64,000 bases of DNA from NCBI RefSeq assembly GCF_021440345.1, contig NZ_JAKCNS010000027.1:1-64000 (forward strand). Reading direction: 5' to 3'. The translations under genes and the position numbers were made by a program. The notes under the pieces were generated by a model. The model made no database searches. It was not told the DNA's origin and worked only from the letters and a program-made list of their open reading frames with translations. Source of the stretch: Kluyvera intermedia. Its GTDB lineage: Bacteria > Pseudomonadota > Gammaproteobacteria > Enterobacterales > Enterobacteriaceae. Below are positions 15,810-26,512 of the stretch, in pieces (positions within the stretch are counted from its first letter, which is position 1; each line of letters starts with the position of its first letter).

Positions 15810-17846
15810 ATGACTCAAGTCGCGAAGAAAATTCTGGTAACGTGCGCACTGCCGTACGCAAACGGCTCCATCCACCTCGGCCATATGCTGGAGCACATCC
15901 AGGCTGATGTCTGGGTCCGTTACCAGCGAATGCGCGGCCACCAGGTCAACTTCATCTGCGCGGACGACGCCCACGGCACCCCTATCATGCTGAAAGCACA
16001 GCAGTTAGGTGTTACACCGGAGCAGATGATTGCCGAAATGAGTCAGGAGCATCAGACTGATTTTTCGGGCTTTAATATCAGCTATGACAACTACCACTCG
16101 ACGCACAGCGACGAGAACCGCGAGCTGTCTGAGCTTATCTATGGCCGCCTGAAAGAAAACGGTTTTATCAAAAATCGTACAATTTCTCAGTTATACGATC
16201 CGGAAAAAGGCATGTTCCTGCCGGACCGTTTCGTTAAAGGCACCTGCCCGAAATGTAAATCCCCGGATCAGTACGGCGATAACTGCGAAGTTTGCGGCGC
16301 AACCTACAGCCCGACTGAGCTTATCGAGCCAAAATCCGTGGTTTCTGGCGCAACGCCGGTGATGCGTGAATCCGAGCACTTCTTCTTTGATCTGCCGTCC
16401 TTTAGCGAAATGCTGCAGGCGTGGACCCGCAGCGGTGCGCTGCAGGAGCAGGTGGCGAACAAAATGCAGGAATGGTTTGAATCCGGCCTGCAGCAGTGGG
16501 ACATCTCCCGCGATGCGCCATACTTCGGTTTCGAAATCCCGAACGCACCGGGCAAATATTTCTACGTCTGGCTGGATGCGCCAATCGGCTACATGGGTTC
16601 GTTCAAAAACCTGTGCGACAAGCGCGGCGATACCACCAGCTTTGATGAATACTGGAAGAAAGACTCCACCGCCGAGCTGTATCACTTTATCGGTAAAGAT
16701 ATCGTCTACTTCCATAGCCTGTTCTGGCCGGCAATGCTGGAAGGCAGCAACTTCCGTAAACCGACCAACCTGTTCGTGCACGGCTACGTGACGGTGAACG
16801 GGGCGAAGATGTCCAAGTCTCGCGGTACCTTCATTAAAGCCAGCACCTGGCTGAAGCACTTCGATTCCGATAGCCTGCGCTACTACTACACCGCCAAGCT
16901 CTCTTCCCGTATCGACGATATCGACCTGAACCTGGAAGATTTCGTCCAGCGCGTAAACGCTGACATTGTCAACAAAGTGGTGAACCTGGCCTCGCGTAAC
17001 GCCGGCTTTATCGCCAAGCGCTTTGACGGCGTGCTCTCTTCTGAGCTGGCCGATCCTGAGCTGTACAAAACCTTCACCGACGCCGCAGCAAGCATTGGCG
17101 AAGCGTGGGACAGCCGCGAATTTGGTAAAGCCATCCGCGAAATCATGGCGCTGGCCGACGTGGCAAACCGCTACGTTGATGAACAGGCACCTTGGGTGGT
17201 AGCGAAACAGGAAGGCCGCGACGCCGGCCTGCAGGCTATCTGCACCATGGGTCTGAACATGTTCCGCGTGCTGATGACCTGGCTGAAGCCGGTACTGCCG
17301 GAGCTGACGGCACGTACCGAAGCATTCCTCAATACCGAGCTGAGCTGGGATGCTATCAACCAGCCGCTGGTTGGCCACAAAATCAACACTTTCAAAGCGC
17401 TGTATAACCGCATCGAGATGAAGCAGGTTGAAGCGCTGGTGGAAGCGTCGAAGGAAGAAGTGAAAGCGTTGAACAGCACGCCGGTGACCGGCCCGCTGGC
17501 GGACGATCCGATTCAGGAAACCATCACGTTTGATGATTTCGCTAAAATCGATCTGCGCGTGGCGCTGATTGAAAACGCGGAATTCGTGGAAGGCTCCGAC
17601 AAGCTGCTGCGCCTGACGCTGGATCTGGGCGGTGAGAAACGTAACGTCTTCTCCGGCATCCGTTCCGCTTACCCGGACCCGCAGCCGCTGATTGGCCGTC
17701 TGACCGTGATGGTCGCCAACCTGGCGCCGCGTAAAATGCGCTTTGGCATCTCGGAAGGGATGGTGATGGCCGCAGGCCCTGGCGGTAAGGATATCTTCCT
17801 GTTAAGCCCTGACGACGGCGCACAGCCGGGTCAGCAGGTGAAATAA
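15810..17846 (+). CDS. metG: Methionyl-tRNA synthetase
   Basis: The 678-residue class I aminoacyl-tRNA synthetase charges tRNA-Met and initiator tRNA. The HIGH-equivalent HLGH is at 22-25, the zinc-knuckle cysteines are CPKC...CEVC, and KMSKS is at about 333-337. A C-terminal EMAP/Trbp111-like tRNA-binding dimerisation domain covers about 575-678 ([20 protein letters not shown]). Start 15810 gives the E. coli N-terminus [19 protein letters not shown]. It is an essential, single gene with a strong terminator. Confidence 0.98.
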   Translation: MTQVAKKILVTCALPYANGSIHLGHMLEHIQADVWVRYQRMRGHQVNFICADDAHGTPIMLKAQQLGVTPEQMIAEMSQEHQTDFSGFNISYDNYHSTHSDENRELSELIYGRLKENGFIKNRTISQLYDPEKGMFLPDRFVKGTCPKCKSPDQYGDNCEVCGATYSPTELIEPKSVVSGATPVMRESEHFFFDLPSFSEMLQAWTRSGALQEQVANKMQEWFESGLQQWDISRDAPYFGFEIPNAPGKYFYVWLDAPIGYMGSFKNLCDKRGDTTSFDEYWKKDSTAELYHFIGKDIVYFHSLFWPAMLEGSNFRKPTNLFVHGYVTVNGAKMSKSRGTFIKASTWLKHFDSDSLRYYYTAKLSSRIDDIDLNLEDFVQRVNADIVNKVVNLASRNAGFIAKRFDGVLSSELADPELYKTFTDAAASIGEAWDSREFGKAIREIMALADVANRYVDEQAPWVVAKQEGRDAGLQAICTMGLNMFRVLMTWLKPVLPELTARTEAFLNTELSWDAINQPLVGHKINTFKALYNRIEMKQVEALVEASKEEVKALNSTPVTGPLADDPIQETITFDDFAKIDLRVALIENAEFVEGSDKLLRLTLDLGGEKRNVFSGIRSAYPDPQPLIGRLTVMVANLAPRKMRFGISEGMVMAAGPGGKDIFLLSPDDGAQPGQQVK

Positions 17847-17856
17847 TCTGCATAAG

Positions 17857-17883
17857 AAAACGCTGCTTCGGCAGCGTTTTTTA
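17857..17883 (+). terminator. metG terminator
   Basis: AAAACGCTGC-TTCG-GCAGCGTTTT is a perfect stem with a UUCG-type tetraloop, followed by further T residues. Confidence 0.92.
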
Positions 17884-17916
17884 TGACCCGAACCCAGGAA
17901 TACCGCGCACCTTCAT

Positions 17917-17946
17917 GTCTGATGGCGCTGCGCTTATCAGGCCTAC
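17917..17946. repeat. REP-like palindromic unit
   Basis: The segment contains CTGATGGCGCTGCGCTTATC followed by AGGCCTAC, the core of enterobacterial REP sequences. Related units occur at 49621-49655 and 61086-61115. Confidence 0.65.
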
Positions 17947-18096
17947 TCTATTTTTACGGCTGTCGGCAGCGCTTTCCCTTTATGGATTCTGAAAACTAAC
18001 GCCCGCCGAATAATCCGCCTTTTCCTCTCCTGCTTCATCATCAATACTGCCGCAGCCTGTTTTAAGGCATCTATTTTGAGATGAAAAGGAAGTCAT

Positions 18097-18597
18097 ATGC
18101 ACGCCACGCAGAAATTTTTCATATCTATCGTTGTCTGTGGTTTGCTGGCAAGCGTGGTCGGCTGCGACAAAAAAGAAGCTCCTCAGCCCCTCCCCACTAC
18201 GCAAGAGCAGCAAAGATCGTTCAGCCAAAAAATCGGCGAGTTAGAAATTAATATTACCTATTACTTCAAAGCCAACATCATTCTTCGCCAAACGACCGTC
18301 GATACGTTTCCCTACAGCATTCTGGCGGCAAATAATAAAGCGCAGGCCCAGGCCGTCATGAATAAAATTGCCGAAGGATACAAGACAGTTGCCGGATTGA
18401 CACAGCGGGTGGAATACCCGAAAGACCGCGTACGGGAAAGCCTGACCATCGACCTGACCAGAGCCAATATTAACGAACTGTGTAGGCTGCCAAACATAAC
18501 GCCGGGAATGATAGTCACCGACTGTTCAGCCCCCTATTTCACCGAGGCGAGTGTTGAAAACTTTATGCTGGAACAGGGATTTGAAGAGATTAAATAA
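18097..18597 (+). CDS. yehR: DUF1307 lipoprotein YehR
   Basis: This 166-residue protein has a lipoprotein signal peptide (lipobox-like VVGC, Cys23). The mature part follows the E. coli YehR pattern: TYYFKANIILRQTT, AVMNKIAEGYKTVAGL, VRESLTIDLTRANINEL and a C-terminal QGFEEIK. Position next to yehS supports the assignment. The mature sequence carries two further Cys residues in a region (about 130-150) that is longer than I recall for YehR. Function is unknown; it should be membrane-anchored and face the periplasm. Confidence 0.72.
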   Translation: MHATQKFFISIVVCGLLASVVGCDKKEAPQPLPTTQEQQRSFSQKIGELEINITYYFKANIILRQTTVDTFPYSILAANNKAQAQAVMNKIAEGYKTVAGLTQRVEYPKDRVRESLTIDLTRANINELCRLPNITPGMIVTDCSAPYFTEASVENFMLEQGFEEIK

Positions 18598-18603
18598 TCA
18601 ATC

Positions 18604-18629
18604 CCGGGCAAGCTCGATTGTTTGCCCGG
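18604..18629. terminator. Hairpin between convergent yehR and yehS
   Basis: CCGGGCAA (18604-18611) pairs with TTGCCCGG (18622-18629). It lies in the 42-base gap between the two converging genes, without a long T run. Confidence 0.6.
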
Positions 18630-18639
18630 AAGTGTAAGG

Positions 18640-19113
18640 TTACTTGGCCTTCGCCGCGTGCTCACGAACGGCCAGGCCACGCAGGAAGTAGCGCAGGAAC
18701 TGATCGCCACATTCACGGAAATTTTTATGCTCAGGGGCGCGCATCATGGCGGTGATTTCCGGCATCGAAATGCGGAACTGCTGCTGGGTCATGATAGCCA
18801 GAATATCATCAGTTTTCAGCGCAAACGCGATACGCAGTTTTTTCAGCATGATGTTGTTGTTGATACGGCGATCGACCGCCAGCGCAGGAGCTGACTCATC
18901 ACGACCGCGCTTTTCATAAATCAGGCCGTTTAAGAAGCACGACAGCAGAATATCCGGGCAGCGAACAAAGCCCTCTTCATCCTCTTTGCGCAGCCACGGA
19001 ACCAGCTGTTCCGCCGTGACTTCAGCTTCACCCAGCGCGAAAATACGCACTAGATCGTTATTATTAATTTTCAGGATGTAGCGGACGCTGCGTAAAATAT
19101 CGTTACTGACCAT
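18640..19113 (-). CDS. yehS: DUF1456 family protein YehS
   Basis: The 157-residue cytoplasmic protein closely matches E. coli YehS. Two tandem DUF1456 repeats can be seen, beginning NDILRSVRYILKINNNDLV and NIMLKKLRIAFALKTDDIL. The start at 19113 corresponds to the E. coli N-terminus; a 14-codon longer frame would begin inside a repeat element. The molecular function is not established. Confidence 0.92.
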   Translation of the reverse strand: MVSNDILRSVRYILKINNNDLVRIFALGEAEVTAEQLVPWLRKEDEEGFVRCPDILLSCFLNGLIYEKRGRDESAPALAVDRRINNNIMLKKLRIAFALKTDDILAIMTQQQFRISMPEITAMMRAPEHKNFRECGDQFLRYFLRGLAVREHAAKAK

Positions 19114-19153
19114 AGTGCCTTCGGTGGTAATGAAAAATGCGGTGGGTAAATTC

Positions 19154-19212
19154 ATACTCTAAGCGATTCGAGTTGCAGCCAACGCCGCGGCAACTTGAAG
19201 CGCGACGAGTAT
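19154..19212. repeat. Strongly shortened ERIC-derived element
   Basis: ATACTCTAAG and TCGAGTTGCAG on the left face CAACTTGAAG and GACGAGTAT on the right, as in the outer arms of ERIC, but almost the whole centre is gone (about 59 bp). It lies between yehS and btsR and contains a GCAGCCAACG fragment shared with the element at 15609. Confidence 0.6.
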
Positions 19213-19219
19213 ACACGAA

Positions 19220-19939
19220 TTACAGCCCCAACGCCTCCTTCAGGGTCTTTAAATAGCGGCGGCTTACCGGAACAGTCAGCCCATTTCTTAGCAGCAGCTC
19301 CGCCTGGCCGTTATCCTCAAGGCGAATCTCTTTCAAGTGCGCCATATTCACCAGATGCTGGCGATGGCAACGAATCAACGGCGTCCGGCTTTCCAGCGTG
19401 CGCAGCGTCAGTTCGGTAAAGCCCTCTTTGCCCTCGCCGCTGGTCACGTACACCCCGCTCAGCCGGCTGCTAACAAAGGCCACATCATCCATCTGTAGTA
19501 AATAGATGCGGCTATGCCCGGTACAGGGAATAAACTTCAGCGCCTGCTGGTTTTCCCCCAGCACTGACACATCCTGCACCGCCCGCTCCTGACGCAACCG
19601 CATCAGCGTTTTCTCTAAGCGTTTCTCTTCAATGGGCTTCAACAGGTAGTCAAATGCGTGCTCTTCAAACGCCTTCACCGCGTACTCGTCGAAAGCGGTC
19701 AGGAACACAATATAGGGCCGATGTTCCGGGTCGAGCATGCCAACCATCTCCAGCCCGCTGATGCGCGGCATCTGGATGTCGAGAAACAGCACGTCCGGAC
19801 GCAGCTTATGTACCGCACCAATGGCTTCCACCGCATTGGCGCACTCCCCGACAATGTCGATATCATCCTGGGTTTGCAGCAACACGCGCAGGTTTTCCCG
19901 CGCCAGGGGTTCATCATCGACAATCAGCACTTTTATCAT
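19220..19939 (-). CDS. btsR: Response regulator BtsR (YehT), LytTR family
   Basis: The 239-residue two-component regulator has a receiver domain (about 1-120; phosphorylated Asp54 in LFLDIQMPR). A LytTR DNA-binding domain follows (about 137-237) with the typical [17 protein letters not shown] and [13 protein letters not shown] segments. With BtsS it forms the high-affinity pyruvate-sensing system that activates btsT in E. coli; btsT is not in this window. Start 19939 overlaps the btsS stop (ATGA), so the two are translationally coupled. Confidence 0.95.
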   Translation of the reverse strand: MIKVLIVDDEPLARENLRVLLQTQDDIDIVGECANAVEAIGAVHKLRPDVLFLDIQMPRISGLEMVGMLDPEHRPYIVFLTAFDEYAVKAFEEHAFDYLLKPIEEKRLEKTLMRLRQERAVQDVSVLGENQQALKFIPCTGHSRIYLLQMDDVAFVSSRLSGVYVTSGEGKEGFTELTLRTLESRTPLIRCHRQHLVNMAHLKEIRLEDNGQAELLLRNGLTVPVSRRYLKTLKEALGL

Positions 19940-21621
19940 GCGTTCTCCTCCAGAGGTAACCGCAAGGTGACACGGGTTAAACGGTCCGCTTCGCAGGTAA
20001 CGGCAATTCCGCATTCATCGCCAAAGCGCATTTTCAGACGCTTATCGACCAGACTCATCCCCAAACCGCTGGCCTGGGCGTTGGGCTGATACAGCCCGGC
20101 GTTATCTTCAATATCCAGCACCAGATGCTGCCCCTGACGGCTGGCACGTAGGGTGATTTCCCCCACCTCCAGAAGTTGGGAAGTGCCGTGTTTAATGGCA
20201 TTCTCAACAATTGGCTGGAGCGTAAAGGCCGGAAGCTGTTGCCCCGAAAGCGCATCGGGGATATCCATATGCACCACCAGGCGCGACTGGAATCGCGCTT
20301 TCTCGATTTGCAGATAGGCATTTACGTGTTCGATCTCATCGGCCAGGGTGACAATCTCCGATGGCCGTTTGAGGTTCTTACGAAAGAACGTCGACAGATA
20401 CTGCACCAGCTGGCTGGCCTGTTCGCTGTCACGGCGGATCACCGCCTTTAAGGTATTGAGAGCGTTAAACAGAAAATGGGGGTTCACCTGGGCATGCAGC
20501 AGCTTAATCTCCGACTGGGTCAGTAGCGCTTTCTGCCGCTCATACTGCCCGGCAAGAATTTGCGCCGACAGCAGCTGGGCAATCCCTTCTCCCAGCGTAC
20601 GGTTAATCGAACTAAACAGGCGATTTTTGGCTTCATACAGCTTAATCGTGCCGATAACCTTTTGGTTTTCCCCGCGCAGCGGGATAACCAGCGTCGAGCC
20701 CAGCTTACAGTTGGGATGAATTGAACAGCGATACGGCATTTCATTACCGTCCGCGTACACCACTTCGCCGGTTTCAATGGTTTTTTGCGTATAGCGCGAT
20801 GAAATAGGCTTGCCGGGAAGATGGTGGTCTTCACCAATGCCGGTAAAGGCGAGCAGCTTTTCCCGGTCGGTTATCGCCACCGCGCCGATATCCAGCTCCT
20901 GAATCAGTACCTGCGCCACCTTCATGCTGTTCTCTTCGTTAAATCCTTTACGCAAAATACCTTCGGTTGAGGCCGCCACCTTCAGCGCCGTGGCCGAGAA
21001 TGCCGAGGTGTATTTCTCAAACATCGCCCGCTTATCCAGCAGGATGCGCATAAACAGCGCCGCGCCGACGGTATTGGTCACCATCATCGGCGCGGCAATG
21101 CTCTGCACCAGATGCAGCGCGTCTTCGAACGGGCGGGCAATCAGCAAAATTATCAGCATCTGCACCAGCTCGGCGACCAGGGTAATCGCCCCCGCCGTCC
21201 ACGGGCTAAAGACTTTATCCGGGCGGCCGCGGCGAATCAGAATACTGTGCACCAAACCGCCGAGCAGACCTTCCACCATAGTGGAAATCATGCAGCTTAA
21301 CGCGGTCATCCCGCCCATCGAATAACGGTGCAGACCGCCGGTAAACCCCACTAAACCGCCAACCACCGGGCCGCCCAGCAGCCCGCCCATCACCGCGCCA
21401 ATCGCACGGGTGTTGGCGATAGAGTCTTCAATGTGCAGACCGAAATAGGTGCCGAGAATACAGAAAATCGAGAAGGTGACGTAGCACAGCAGCTTGTGCG
21501 GCAGGCGCACGGTGACTTGCATCAGCGGAATAAACAGCCGCGTTTTGCTCATCAGCCAGGCGATAACCAGGAACACGCACATCTGCTGAAGCAGCAGCAA
21601 CACCAGATTAAACTCGTACAT
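19936..21621 (-). CDS. btsS: Pyruvate-sensing histidine kinase BtsS (YehU)
   Basis: The 561-residue membrane kinase has an N-terminal 5TM-LYT domain (about 1-190, several transmembrane helices). A GAF-like region and a HisKA-7TM/His_kinase domain follow, with the phosphorylated His in [19 protein letters not shown] degenerate ATPase domain carries [13 protein letters not shown] and [11 protein letters not shown]. It is the first gene of the btsSR operon. A perfect dyad lies about 100 bp upstream in the region shared with mlrA. Confidence 0.95.
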   Translation of the reverse strand: MYEFNLVLLLLQQMCVFLVIAWLMSKTRLFIPLMQVTVRLPHKLLCYVTFSIFCILGTYFGLHIEDSIANTRAIGAVMGGLLGGPVVGGLVGFTGGLHRYSMGGMTALSCMISTMVEGLLGGLVHSILIRRGRPDKVFSPWTAGAITLVAELVQMLIILLIARPFEDALHLVQSIAAPMMVTNTVGAALFMRILLDKRAMFEKYTSAFSATALKVAASTEGILRKGFNEENSMKVAQVLIQELDIGAVAITDREKLLAFTGIGEDHHLPGKPISSRYTQKTIETGEVVYADGNEMPYRCSIHPNCKLGSTLVIPLRGENQKVIGTIKLYEAKNRLFSSINRTLGEGIAQLLSAQILAGQYERQKALLTQSEIKLLHAQVNPHFLFNALNTLKAVIRRDSEQASQLVQYLSTFFRKNLKRPSEIVTLADEIEHVNAYLQIEKARFQSRLVVHMDIPDALSGQQLPAFTLQPIVENAIKHGTSQLLEVGEITLRASRQGQHLVLDIEDNAGLYQPNAQASGLGMSLVDKRLKMRFGDECGIAVTCEADRLTRVTLRLPLEENA

Positions 21622-21724
21622 ACCCGATCACCACAGAAGAAATAAAACTGCGTAACATACACATAGTTGGCATAACTTTCTTTGAAACCTGGCAAAAAAA
21701 GTGCAAAAAATGCTACCGATCACA

Positions 21725-21760
21725 TTTTATCCATTCGATAGAGAAATGGAATGGATAAAA
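21725..21760. repeat. Perfect 12-bp inverted repeat between btsS and mlrA
   Basis: TTTTATCCATTC (21725-21736) and GAATGGATAAAA (21749-21760) are exact inverted copies separated by 12 bases. The dyad sits midway between the divergent btsS and mlrA genes, so it may be a protein-binding operator or an RNA hairpin in one leader. No known consensus was recognised. Confidence 0.6.
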
Positions 21761-21830
21761 AATCACCACAGCAGGCCAGTACGGCAAACCCAGTCTAAAG
21801 TTAAATGGGGGAACGCATGCCGGAGGAACG

Positions 21831-22550
21831 ATGGCGCTTTATACGATTGGTGAAGTGGCACAGCTTTGTGATATCAACCCGGTCACGCTCCGCGCCTGGC
21901 AACGACGGTACGCGCTGCTAAAACCCCAGCGCACCGACGGCGGCCACCGGCTGTTTAACGACGCGGATATCGACCGTATCCGCGAAATTCAGCGCTGGAT
22001 TGAAACAGGCGTGCAGGTCAGTAAAGTGAAAAACCTGCTCTGCGAGCAGCCGGACGGCTGGCGGGAACAGCAGGAAATCGCGCTGCGCGATCTGCGCAAT
22101 GGCAATCTCAACCATCTGCGCCAGTGGGTGAAAGAACTGCGGCGCACCGACAGTGCACGAACCCTCGTCGATAACCTTTTCACACCGCTACGCCTGCGCC
22201 TGCAAAGCGCGCAGCTGCCGCTGCATACCCTGCTGGGGCTGCTCGACGGTGTATTGATTAACGATATCGCGCTGAGCCTTTCCGCGGCCCGACGCAAATC
22301 AGGGCCGCAGGCGCTGGTGGTCGGCTGGAACGTCACCGATCTGACCCGTTTATGGCTGGAAGGCTGGGTCGCCTGTGAACAGGGCTGGCGCGTGGACGTT
22401 CTCGCCCACTCACTCAGTCACATTCAGCCAGAGCTGTTCCCTGGCCAAACGCTGCTGGTGTGGTGCGGCTCCGCGCCCAATGCCCTGCAACAACAGCAGC
22501 TGGCGCGCTGGCAGGAAGACGGTGCCGCCTTCGCCTTACCGGCAAATTAA
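21831..22550 (+). CDS. mlrA: MerR-like curli/biofilm regulator MlrA
   Basis: The 239-residue protein has a MerR HTH (LYTIGEVAQLCDINPVTLRAWQ, residues 3-24) nearly identical to E. coli MlrA (YehV), and a C-terminal domain with VVGWNVTDLTRLWLEGWVA. MlrA activates csgD and hence curli synthesis under RpoS control, gated by the DgcM/PdeR c-di-GMP module. GGAGGAACG precedes the ATG. It is four residues shorter than E. coli MlrA, mainly around residues 70-75. Confidence 0.93.
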   Translation: MALYTIGEVAQLCDINPVTLRAWQRRYALLKPQRTDGGHRLFNDADIDRIREIQRWIETGVQVSKVKNLLCEQPDGWREQQEIALRDLRNGNLNHLRQWVKELRRTDSARTLVDNLFTPLRLRLQSAQLPLHTLLGLLDGVLINDIALSLSAARRKSGPQALVVGWNVTDLTRLWLEGWVACEQGWRVDVLAHSLSHIQPELFPGQTLLVWCGSAPNALQQQQLARWQEDGAAFALPAN

Positions 22551-22609
22551 TCGTTCGTTAACAGCCTGGCTTCGCGGTATAATCTTTTGGTTAACAAAAG
22601 GAGTACACC

Positions 22610-22723
22610 ATGAAGTCAGCTAAACTCGCCGCAATCGTCCTTTTCGCCTTTATGGCCATTAGCGGCATCGGTGGCGTTATGCTCGCCGGCTATTCATTTA
22701 TTGTGCGTGGCGGTGTCGGCTGA
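22610..22723 (+). CDS. yohO: Small membrane protein YohO
   Basis: A 37-residue protein with one hydrophobic helix matches E. coli YohO in [24 protein letters not shown] lies 6 bases before the ATG. It follows mlrA, as in E. coli. Its last 26 bases overlap the 3' end of the convergent yehW gene. It is an inner-membrane small protein of unknown function. Confidence 0.9.
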   Translation: MKSAKLAAIVLFAFMAISGIGGVMLAGYSFIVRGGVG

Positions 22724-23435
22724 GCCTTAGGCTAAGCCGCTCAAAGGCGCGGTCGACGATAATCGCCGCCAGCGCCACCAACATAGCCCCCTGCACCACA
22801 TAGGCCGTATTAAATCCGCTCAGGCCAATGATGATTGGCGTGCCCAGCGTATTTGCGCCGACCGTTGAAGCAATGGTCGCCGTCCCAATATTGACAATCA
22901 CCGACGTGCGCACCCCGGCCACGATAACCGGTGCCGCCAGCGGCAGCTCCACTTTCCACAGTCTTTGCCAGCCGGTCATTCCCATGCCTTCCGCAACGGT
23001 AACAGCTGCCGCGGGAACCGCCGCCAACCCGGCCAACGTTCCCTGTAAGACCGGCAGAATGCCATACAGAATCAGGGCGATTATCGCCGGTTTTTCACCG
23101 AAGCCCATCACCGGGACCGCCATCGCCAGCACCGCCACCGGCGGAAAGGTCTGCCCCATCGCCGCCAGCGTTTCCACCAGCGGACGAAACTCTCGCCCGG
23201 CCGGACGCGTTACGATAACCCCAGCGCTGATCCCTATCACCACCGCCAGCAGGCTGGAGATCCCCACCAGTTCGGCATGTGCCAGCGTGAGGGCGAAAAA
23301 GCCCGCCTGCTGATAGAGCGGGCGCGGCTGCTCGGGAAACAGCGCGTGAAACAGCGGCTCACTGTGCGGCAGACCAATCAGCAGCGCGGCAAACAGCACC
23401 ATCAGCCACAATAGCGGGTCACGAAGCAGGGACAT
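22698..23435 (-). CDS. yehW: Osmoprotectant ABC transporter permease YehW
   Basis: The 245-residue membrane protein has about 5-6 helices and the BPD_transp_1 coupling motif in [21 protein letters not shown]. It closely follows E. coli YehW. It forms the channel of the OsmF (YehZYXW) system together with YehY. The start at 23435 overlaps yehX by 17 bases. Its 3' end overlaps convergent yohO. In E. coli this transporter is RpoS-dependent and binds glycine betaine weakly. Confidence 0.93.
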   Translation of the reverse strand: MSLLRDPLLWLMVLFAALLIGLPHSEPLFHALFPEQPRPLYQQAGFFALTLAHAELVGISSLLAVVIGISAGVIVTRPAGREFRPLVETLAAMGQTFPPVAVLAMAVPVMGFGEKPAIIALILYGILPVLQGTLAGLAAVPAAAVTVAEGMGMTGWQRLWKVELPLAAPVIVAGVRTSVIVNIGTATIASTVGANTLGTPIIIGLSGFNTAYVVQGAMLVALAAIIVDRAFERLSLRLSRHRHAQ

Positions 23436-24366
23436 CGCTTGGCTCCTCGCGCAGCAGATCGGCAAAATGCAGCGTACCCATCACGCTTCCGGCGCTATTG
23501 GCCACCGGCAGAATCGTCCGCCGCTGGGCCATAAATCCGGATAGCGCATCGCGCAGCGATAGCGTCGAGGCCAGCGGTTCGCCCTCCGCATGTTCACCGG
23601 GCCGGGCGTAATCGGCTACCTGACGGAGTGACAGCAAACGGACACCGAGTTCGCTGCGACCAAAGAAGTTGCGCGCAAACTCGCTGCCCGGCGCGCTGAG
23701 CATCTCCAGCGGCGTGCCCTGCTGCACCACTTCACCGCCGTCCATCAGAATAAGGTTATCCGCCAGCCTCAGCGCTTCATCGATATCGTGCGTCACCAAT
23801 ACGATGGTGCGCCCCAACAGCTGATGGATTCGACGCATCTCCTGCTGGAGCGCCCCGCGAGTGACCGGATCCAATGCGCCAAAAGGTTCATCCATCAACA
23901 GCACTTCCGGGTCACCCGCCAGCGCGCGCGCCACGCCGACGCGCTGCTGCTGCCCGCCGGACAGCTGGTGCGGATAACGTGCGCGCAGCGAAGAGTCCAG
24001 ATCCAGCAGCGCCATCAGCTCATCAACCCGCGCATTAATCTTCGCCTTCGGCCATTTTAATAGCTGCGGTACGGTGGCGATGTTTTGCGCCACCGTCCAG
24101 TGGGGGAACAGGCCAATCGATTGAATGGCATAGCCCATCCGGCGACGCAGGGCCAGCAGAGGCTGTTCGCGGATATCCTGCCCGGCAAAGCGGATCGTCC
24201 CGCTGTCTGGCTCCACCAGGCGGTTAATCATCTTGAGAGTCGTGGATTTTCCAGAACCGGAGGTGCCAATCAGTACCGAAAAAGCGCCCTCTTCCAGCCG
24301 TAGCGAGAGGTCTTTCACCGCCGGATGGGCGGCGAACGATTTATTCACCTGCATAAATTCAATCAC
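23419..24366 (-). CDS. yehX: Osmoprotectant ABC transporter ATP-binding protein YehX
   Basis: The 315-residue ATPase has Walker [10 protein letters not shown] (34-42), signature [14 protein letters not shown], Walker B VLLMDEP and a switch His in [14 protein letters not shown]-terminal CBS-like region ([17 protein letters not shown]) is typical of the ProV/OpuA group. It probably starts with GTG at 24366, overlapping yehY by 8 bases, because this gives the E. coli N-terminus MIEF; an ATG at 24354 is the alternative. Confidence 0.93.
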   Translation of the reverse strand: MIEFMQVNKSFAAHPAVKDLSLRLEEGAFSVLIGTSGSGKSTTLKMINRLVEPDSGTIRFAGQDIREQPLLALRRRMGYAIQSIGLFPHWTVAQNIATVPQLLKWPKAKINARVDELMALLDLDSSLRARYPHQLSGGQQQRVGVARALAGDPEVLLMDEPFGALDPVTRGALQQEMRRIHQLLGRTIVLVTHDIDEALRLADNLILMDGGEVVQQGTPLEMLSAPGSEFARNFFGRSELGVRLLSLRQVADYARPGEHAEGEPLASTLSLRDALSGFMAQRRTILPVANSAGSVMGTLHFADLLREEPSDVPAS

Positions 24367-25513
24367 CGGCTTCTCCTTTCATTAAGGCTGTGACGAGACT
24401 GAACAGCGCATCCGCCAGCACCGCCAGGGCGATCACCGGGATCACGCCCAGCAGCACCAGATCCAGCGCGCTGCTTAAAAGCCCCTGGAATACCAGCGAG
24501 CCAAAGCCCCCGGCGCCAATCAGCGCGGCGACCACCGCCATACCGACCATCTGTACCACCACCACCCGCAGGCTGCGCAGCAGCACCGGCAAGGCTAACG
24601 GGAGCTGGACGCGGAAAAAGGTTTGTCCGCGGCCCATGCCCATCGCCGCCGCGCTCTCCAGCACCTGCGGCGACACCTGCTGCATGCCGGCGACAACCCC
24701 GCGCACCAGCGGCAACAGCGCGTAAAGCACCAGTGCGATCAGCGCTGGCGTCAGGCCGGTACCCGCGATGCCAAGCGTCGACAGCCATGGAAAATGCTGC
24801 ACCAACCCCGCCAGCGGCGCAATCAGCACGCCAAACAGCGCCACCGACGGAATGGTTTGAATAATATTGAGCACCGTGAACACGCTCGACTGACGCCCCG
24901 GATGCCGCCAGCACCACAGCCCCAGCGGAATACCGAGCACCAGCCCCGGCAGCAGCGTACCCCACAAGAGCGTCAGATGTTGATGCAGCGCATCGTCGAA
25001 CGTCTCCTGGCGGTTGGCGTATTCTTTCAGCAGCGACAGCCCGTCGAGCGCCCCGCTCCACAGCAGCCAGCACGGCAGCAGCCACAGCTGAACGTTCAGC
25101 AACCAGCGCCAGAGAGCCTGAGAGGTAAGACGACGGATCGCGTCGCTACAGATAAGCAGCATCAGCAGCAGCGACAGCCACAGCCCGCTGCCGGGCGAGG
25201 TGCGCGCCAGCGGACTGCTGGTTTCCGCCAGCCGATGCGCCGACTCGCCGCCAAGCCACAGCAGCAGGGTGAAGCCAAGCTGCGCGAACAGCAGAATAAT
25301 CAGACTTGCAGCTCGACCGGGTAAATAGCAAAGCGCGATAAACAGCACGGGGATTGGCAGCAGCGCCAGCGGCGGGAAGGACCAGACCTGCCACAGCCAC
25401 AGGCCGTCGCCCGAGACCAGACGGTTCGGGGCAAAATTGACGAACGGCAGCGCGGCGGCGGCCAGCAACATCAGCGCCAGCAGCACCACCACGCGGTTAT
25501 AACAATAAGGCAT
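24359..25513 (-). CDS. yehY: Osmoprotectant ABC transporter permease YehY
   Basis: The 384-residue membrane protein has an extra set of N-terminal helices (about 1-170) followed by a BPD_transp_1 domain with [23 protein letters not shown]. The length equals E. coli YehY (385). It pairs with YehW as the heteromeric channel for OsmF cargo. The operon order is osmF-yehY-yehX-yehW with overlaps, as in E. coli. Confidence 0.93.
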   Translation of the reverse strand: MPYCYNRVVVLLALMLLAAAALPFVNFAPNRLVSGDGLWLWQVWSFPPLALLPIPVLFIALCYLPGRAASLIILLFAQLGFTLLLWLGGESAHRLAETSSPLARTSPGSGLWLSLLLMLLICSDAIRRLTSQALWRWLLNVQLWLLPCWLLWSGALDGLSLLKEYANRQETFDDALHQHLTLLWGTLLPGLVLGIPLGLWCWRHPGRQSSVFTVLNIIQTIPSVALFGVLIAPLAGLVQHFPWLSTLGIAGTGLTPALIALVLYALLPLVRGVVAGMQQVSPQVLESAAAMGMGRGQTFFRVQLPLALPVLLRSLRVVVVQMVGMAVVAALIGAGGFGSLVFQGLLSSALDLVLLGVIPVIALAVLADALFSLVTALMKGEAGD

Positions 25514-25525
25514 ACGATTAACCGA

Positions 25526-26443
25526 TTACTTCGACCACCCTTTTTGCTTCAGATAGCCTGCGGCGACGCTTTTGGCATCTAACCCTTCGACCGCAATCTT
25601 CGCGTTCAGGGTTTGCAGGGTCTTCTCATCGAGGCTGGCAAAGACCGGTTTCAGCCACTGGTCGAGGTCCGGGTAAGCTTTCAGCACCGCTTCACGCACC
25701 ACCGGCGTTGGCGCATAGATTGGCTGGACGCCTTTCGGGTCGCTCAGGGTTTGCAGCCCCAGCGCCGCCACCGGGCCGTCGGTGCCGTAGGCCATCGCCG
25801 CGTTCACCCCGGAAGTTTGCTGAGCGGCCGCTTTGATGGTCACCGCCGTATCACCGCCCGCCAGCGACAGCAGCTGATCCTGATTCAGTTTAAAATCGTA
25901 GGCTTTTTCAAAGGCGGGCAGCGCATCGGCGCGTTCGATAAATTCGGCCGAAGCGGCAAGCTTAAAGGTGCCGCCGTCTTTCAGATAGCGGCTCAGATCG
26001 GCAAGCGACGTCAGCTTATCTTTTTCCGCCACGTCTTTACGGACGGCGATGGTCCAGGTGTTGTTGGCGGGCGCCGGGGTCAGCCACACCAGATGATTTT
26101 TCTCCGCATCCAGCTTTTTCACTTTCTCATAGCCGGCCTGGGCGTTTTTCCACGCCGGGTCGTTTTCATCTTTGAAGAAAAACGCGCCGTTGCCGGTGTA
26201 TTCCGGGTAGATATCCAGCTCGCCGGAGGTAATTGCACCGCGCACCACCGGCGTGGTCCCCAGCTGTACTTTATTGACGGTTTTGACGCCGTGGCTTTCC
26301 AGCACCTGCAGAATAATATTGCCGAGCAGCGCGCCCTCGGTATCAATTTTCGAACCCACCTTCACCGGCTCGGCGGCCTGCAATGGCAAGCTTACCGCCG
26401 CCAGCAGCACCAGCGGACCGCTCCATCCCCGTAAAATCGTCAT
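25526..26443 (-). CDS. osmF: Osmoprotectant-binding periplasmic protein OsmF (YehZ)
   Basis: The 305-residue OpuAC-type solute-binding protein has a signal peptide ending near PLQA-AEP (residue 24). Conserved segments include TEGALLGNIILQVLE, VRGAITSGELDIYPEYTGN and AMAYGTDGPVAALGLQ. Its length equals that of E. coli OsmF. It is the first gene of the osmF-yehYXW operon and has an RpoS-type -10 sequence just upstream. Confidence 0.95.
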   Translation of the reverse strand: MTILRGWSGPLVLLAAVSLPLQAAEPVKVGSKIDTEGALLGNIILQVLESHGVKTVNKVQLGTTPVVRGAITSGELDIYPEYTGNGAFFFKDENDPAWKNAQAGYEKVKKLDAEKNHLVWLTPAPANNTWTIAVRKDVAEKDKLTSLADLSRYLKDGGTFKLAASAEFIERADALPAFEKAYDFKLNQDQLLSLAGGDTAVTIKAAAQQTSGVNAAMAYGTDGPVAALGLQTLSDPKGVQPIYAPTPVVREAVLKAYPDLDQWLKPVFASLDEKTLQTLNAKIAVEGLDAKSVAAGYLKQKGWSK

Positions 26444-26489
26444 ACGCTTTCCTCTTATTGGCGCTCAATAAAAACGGCGCTTGAGAAAA

Positions 26490-26498
26490 AAGCGTAGA
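26490..26498 (-). promoter_or_regulatory. RpoS-type -10 element of osmF
   Basis: Read on the minus strand, TCTACGCTT matches the sigma-S extended -10 consensus KCTAYRCTT. It lies about 47 bases before the osmF ATG. RpoS control of this operon is established in E. coli. Confidence 0.6.
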
Positions 26499-26512
26499 CG
26501 ATTTTTTGCCAA

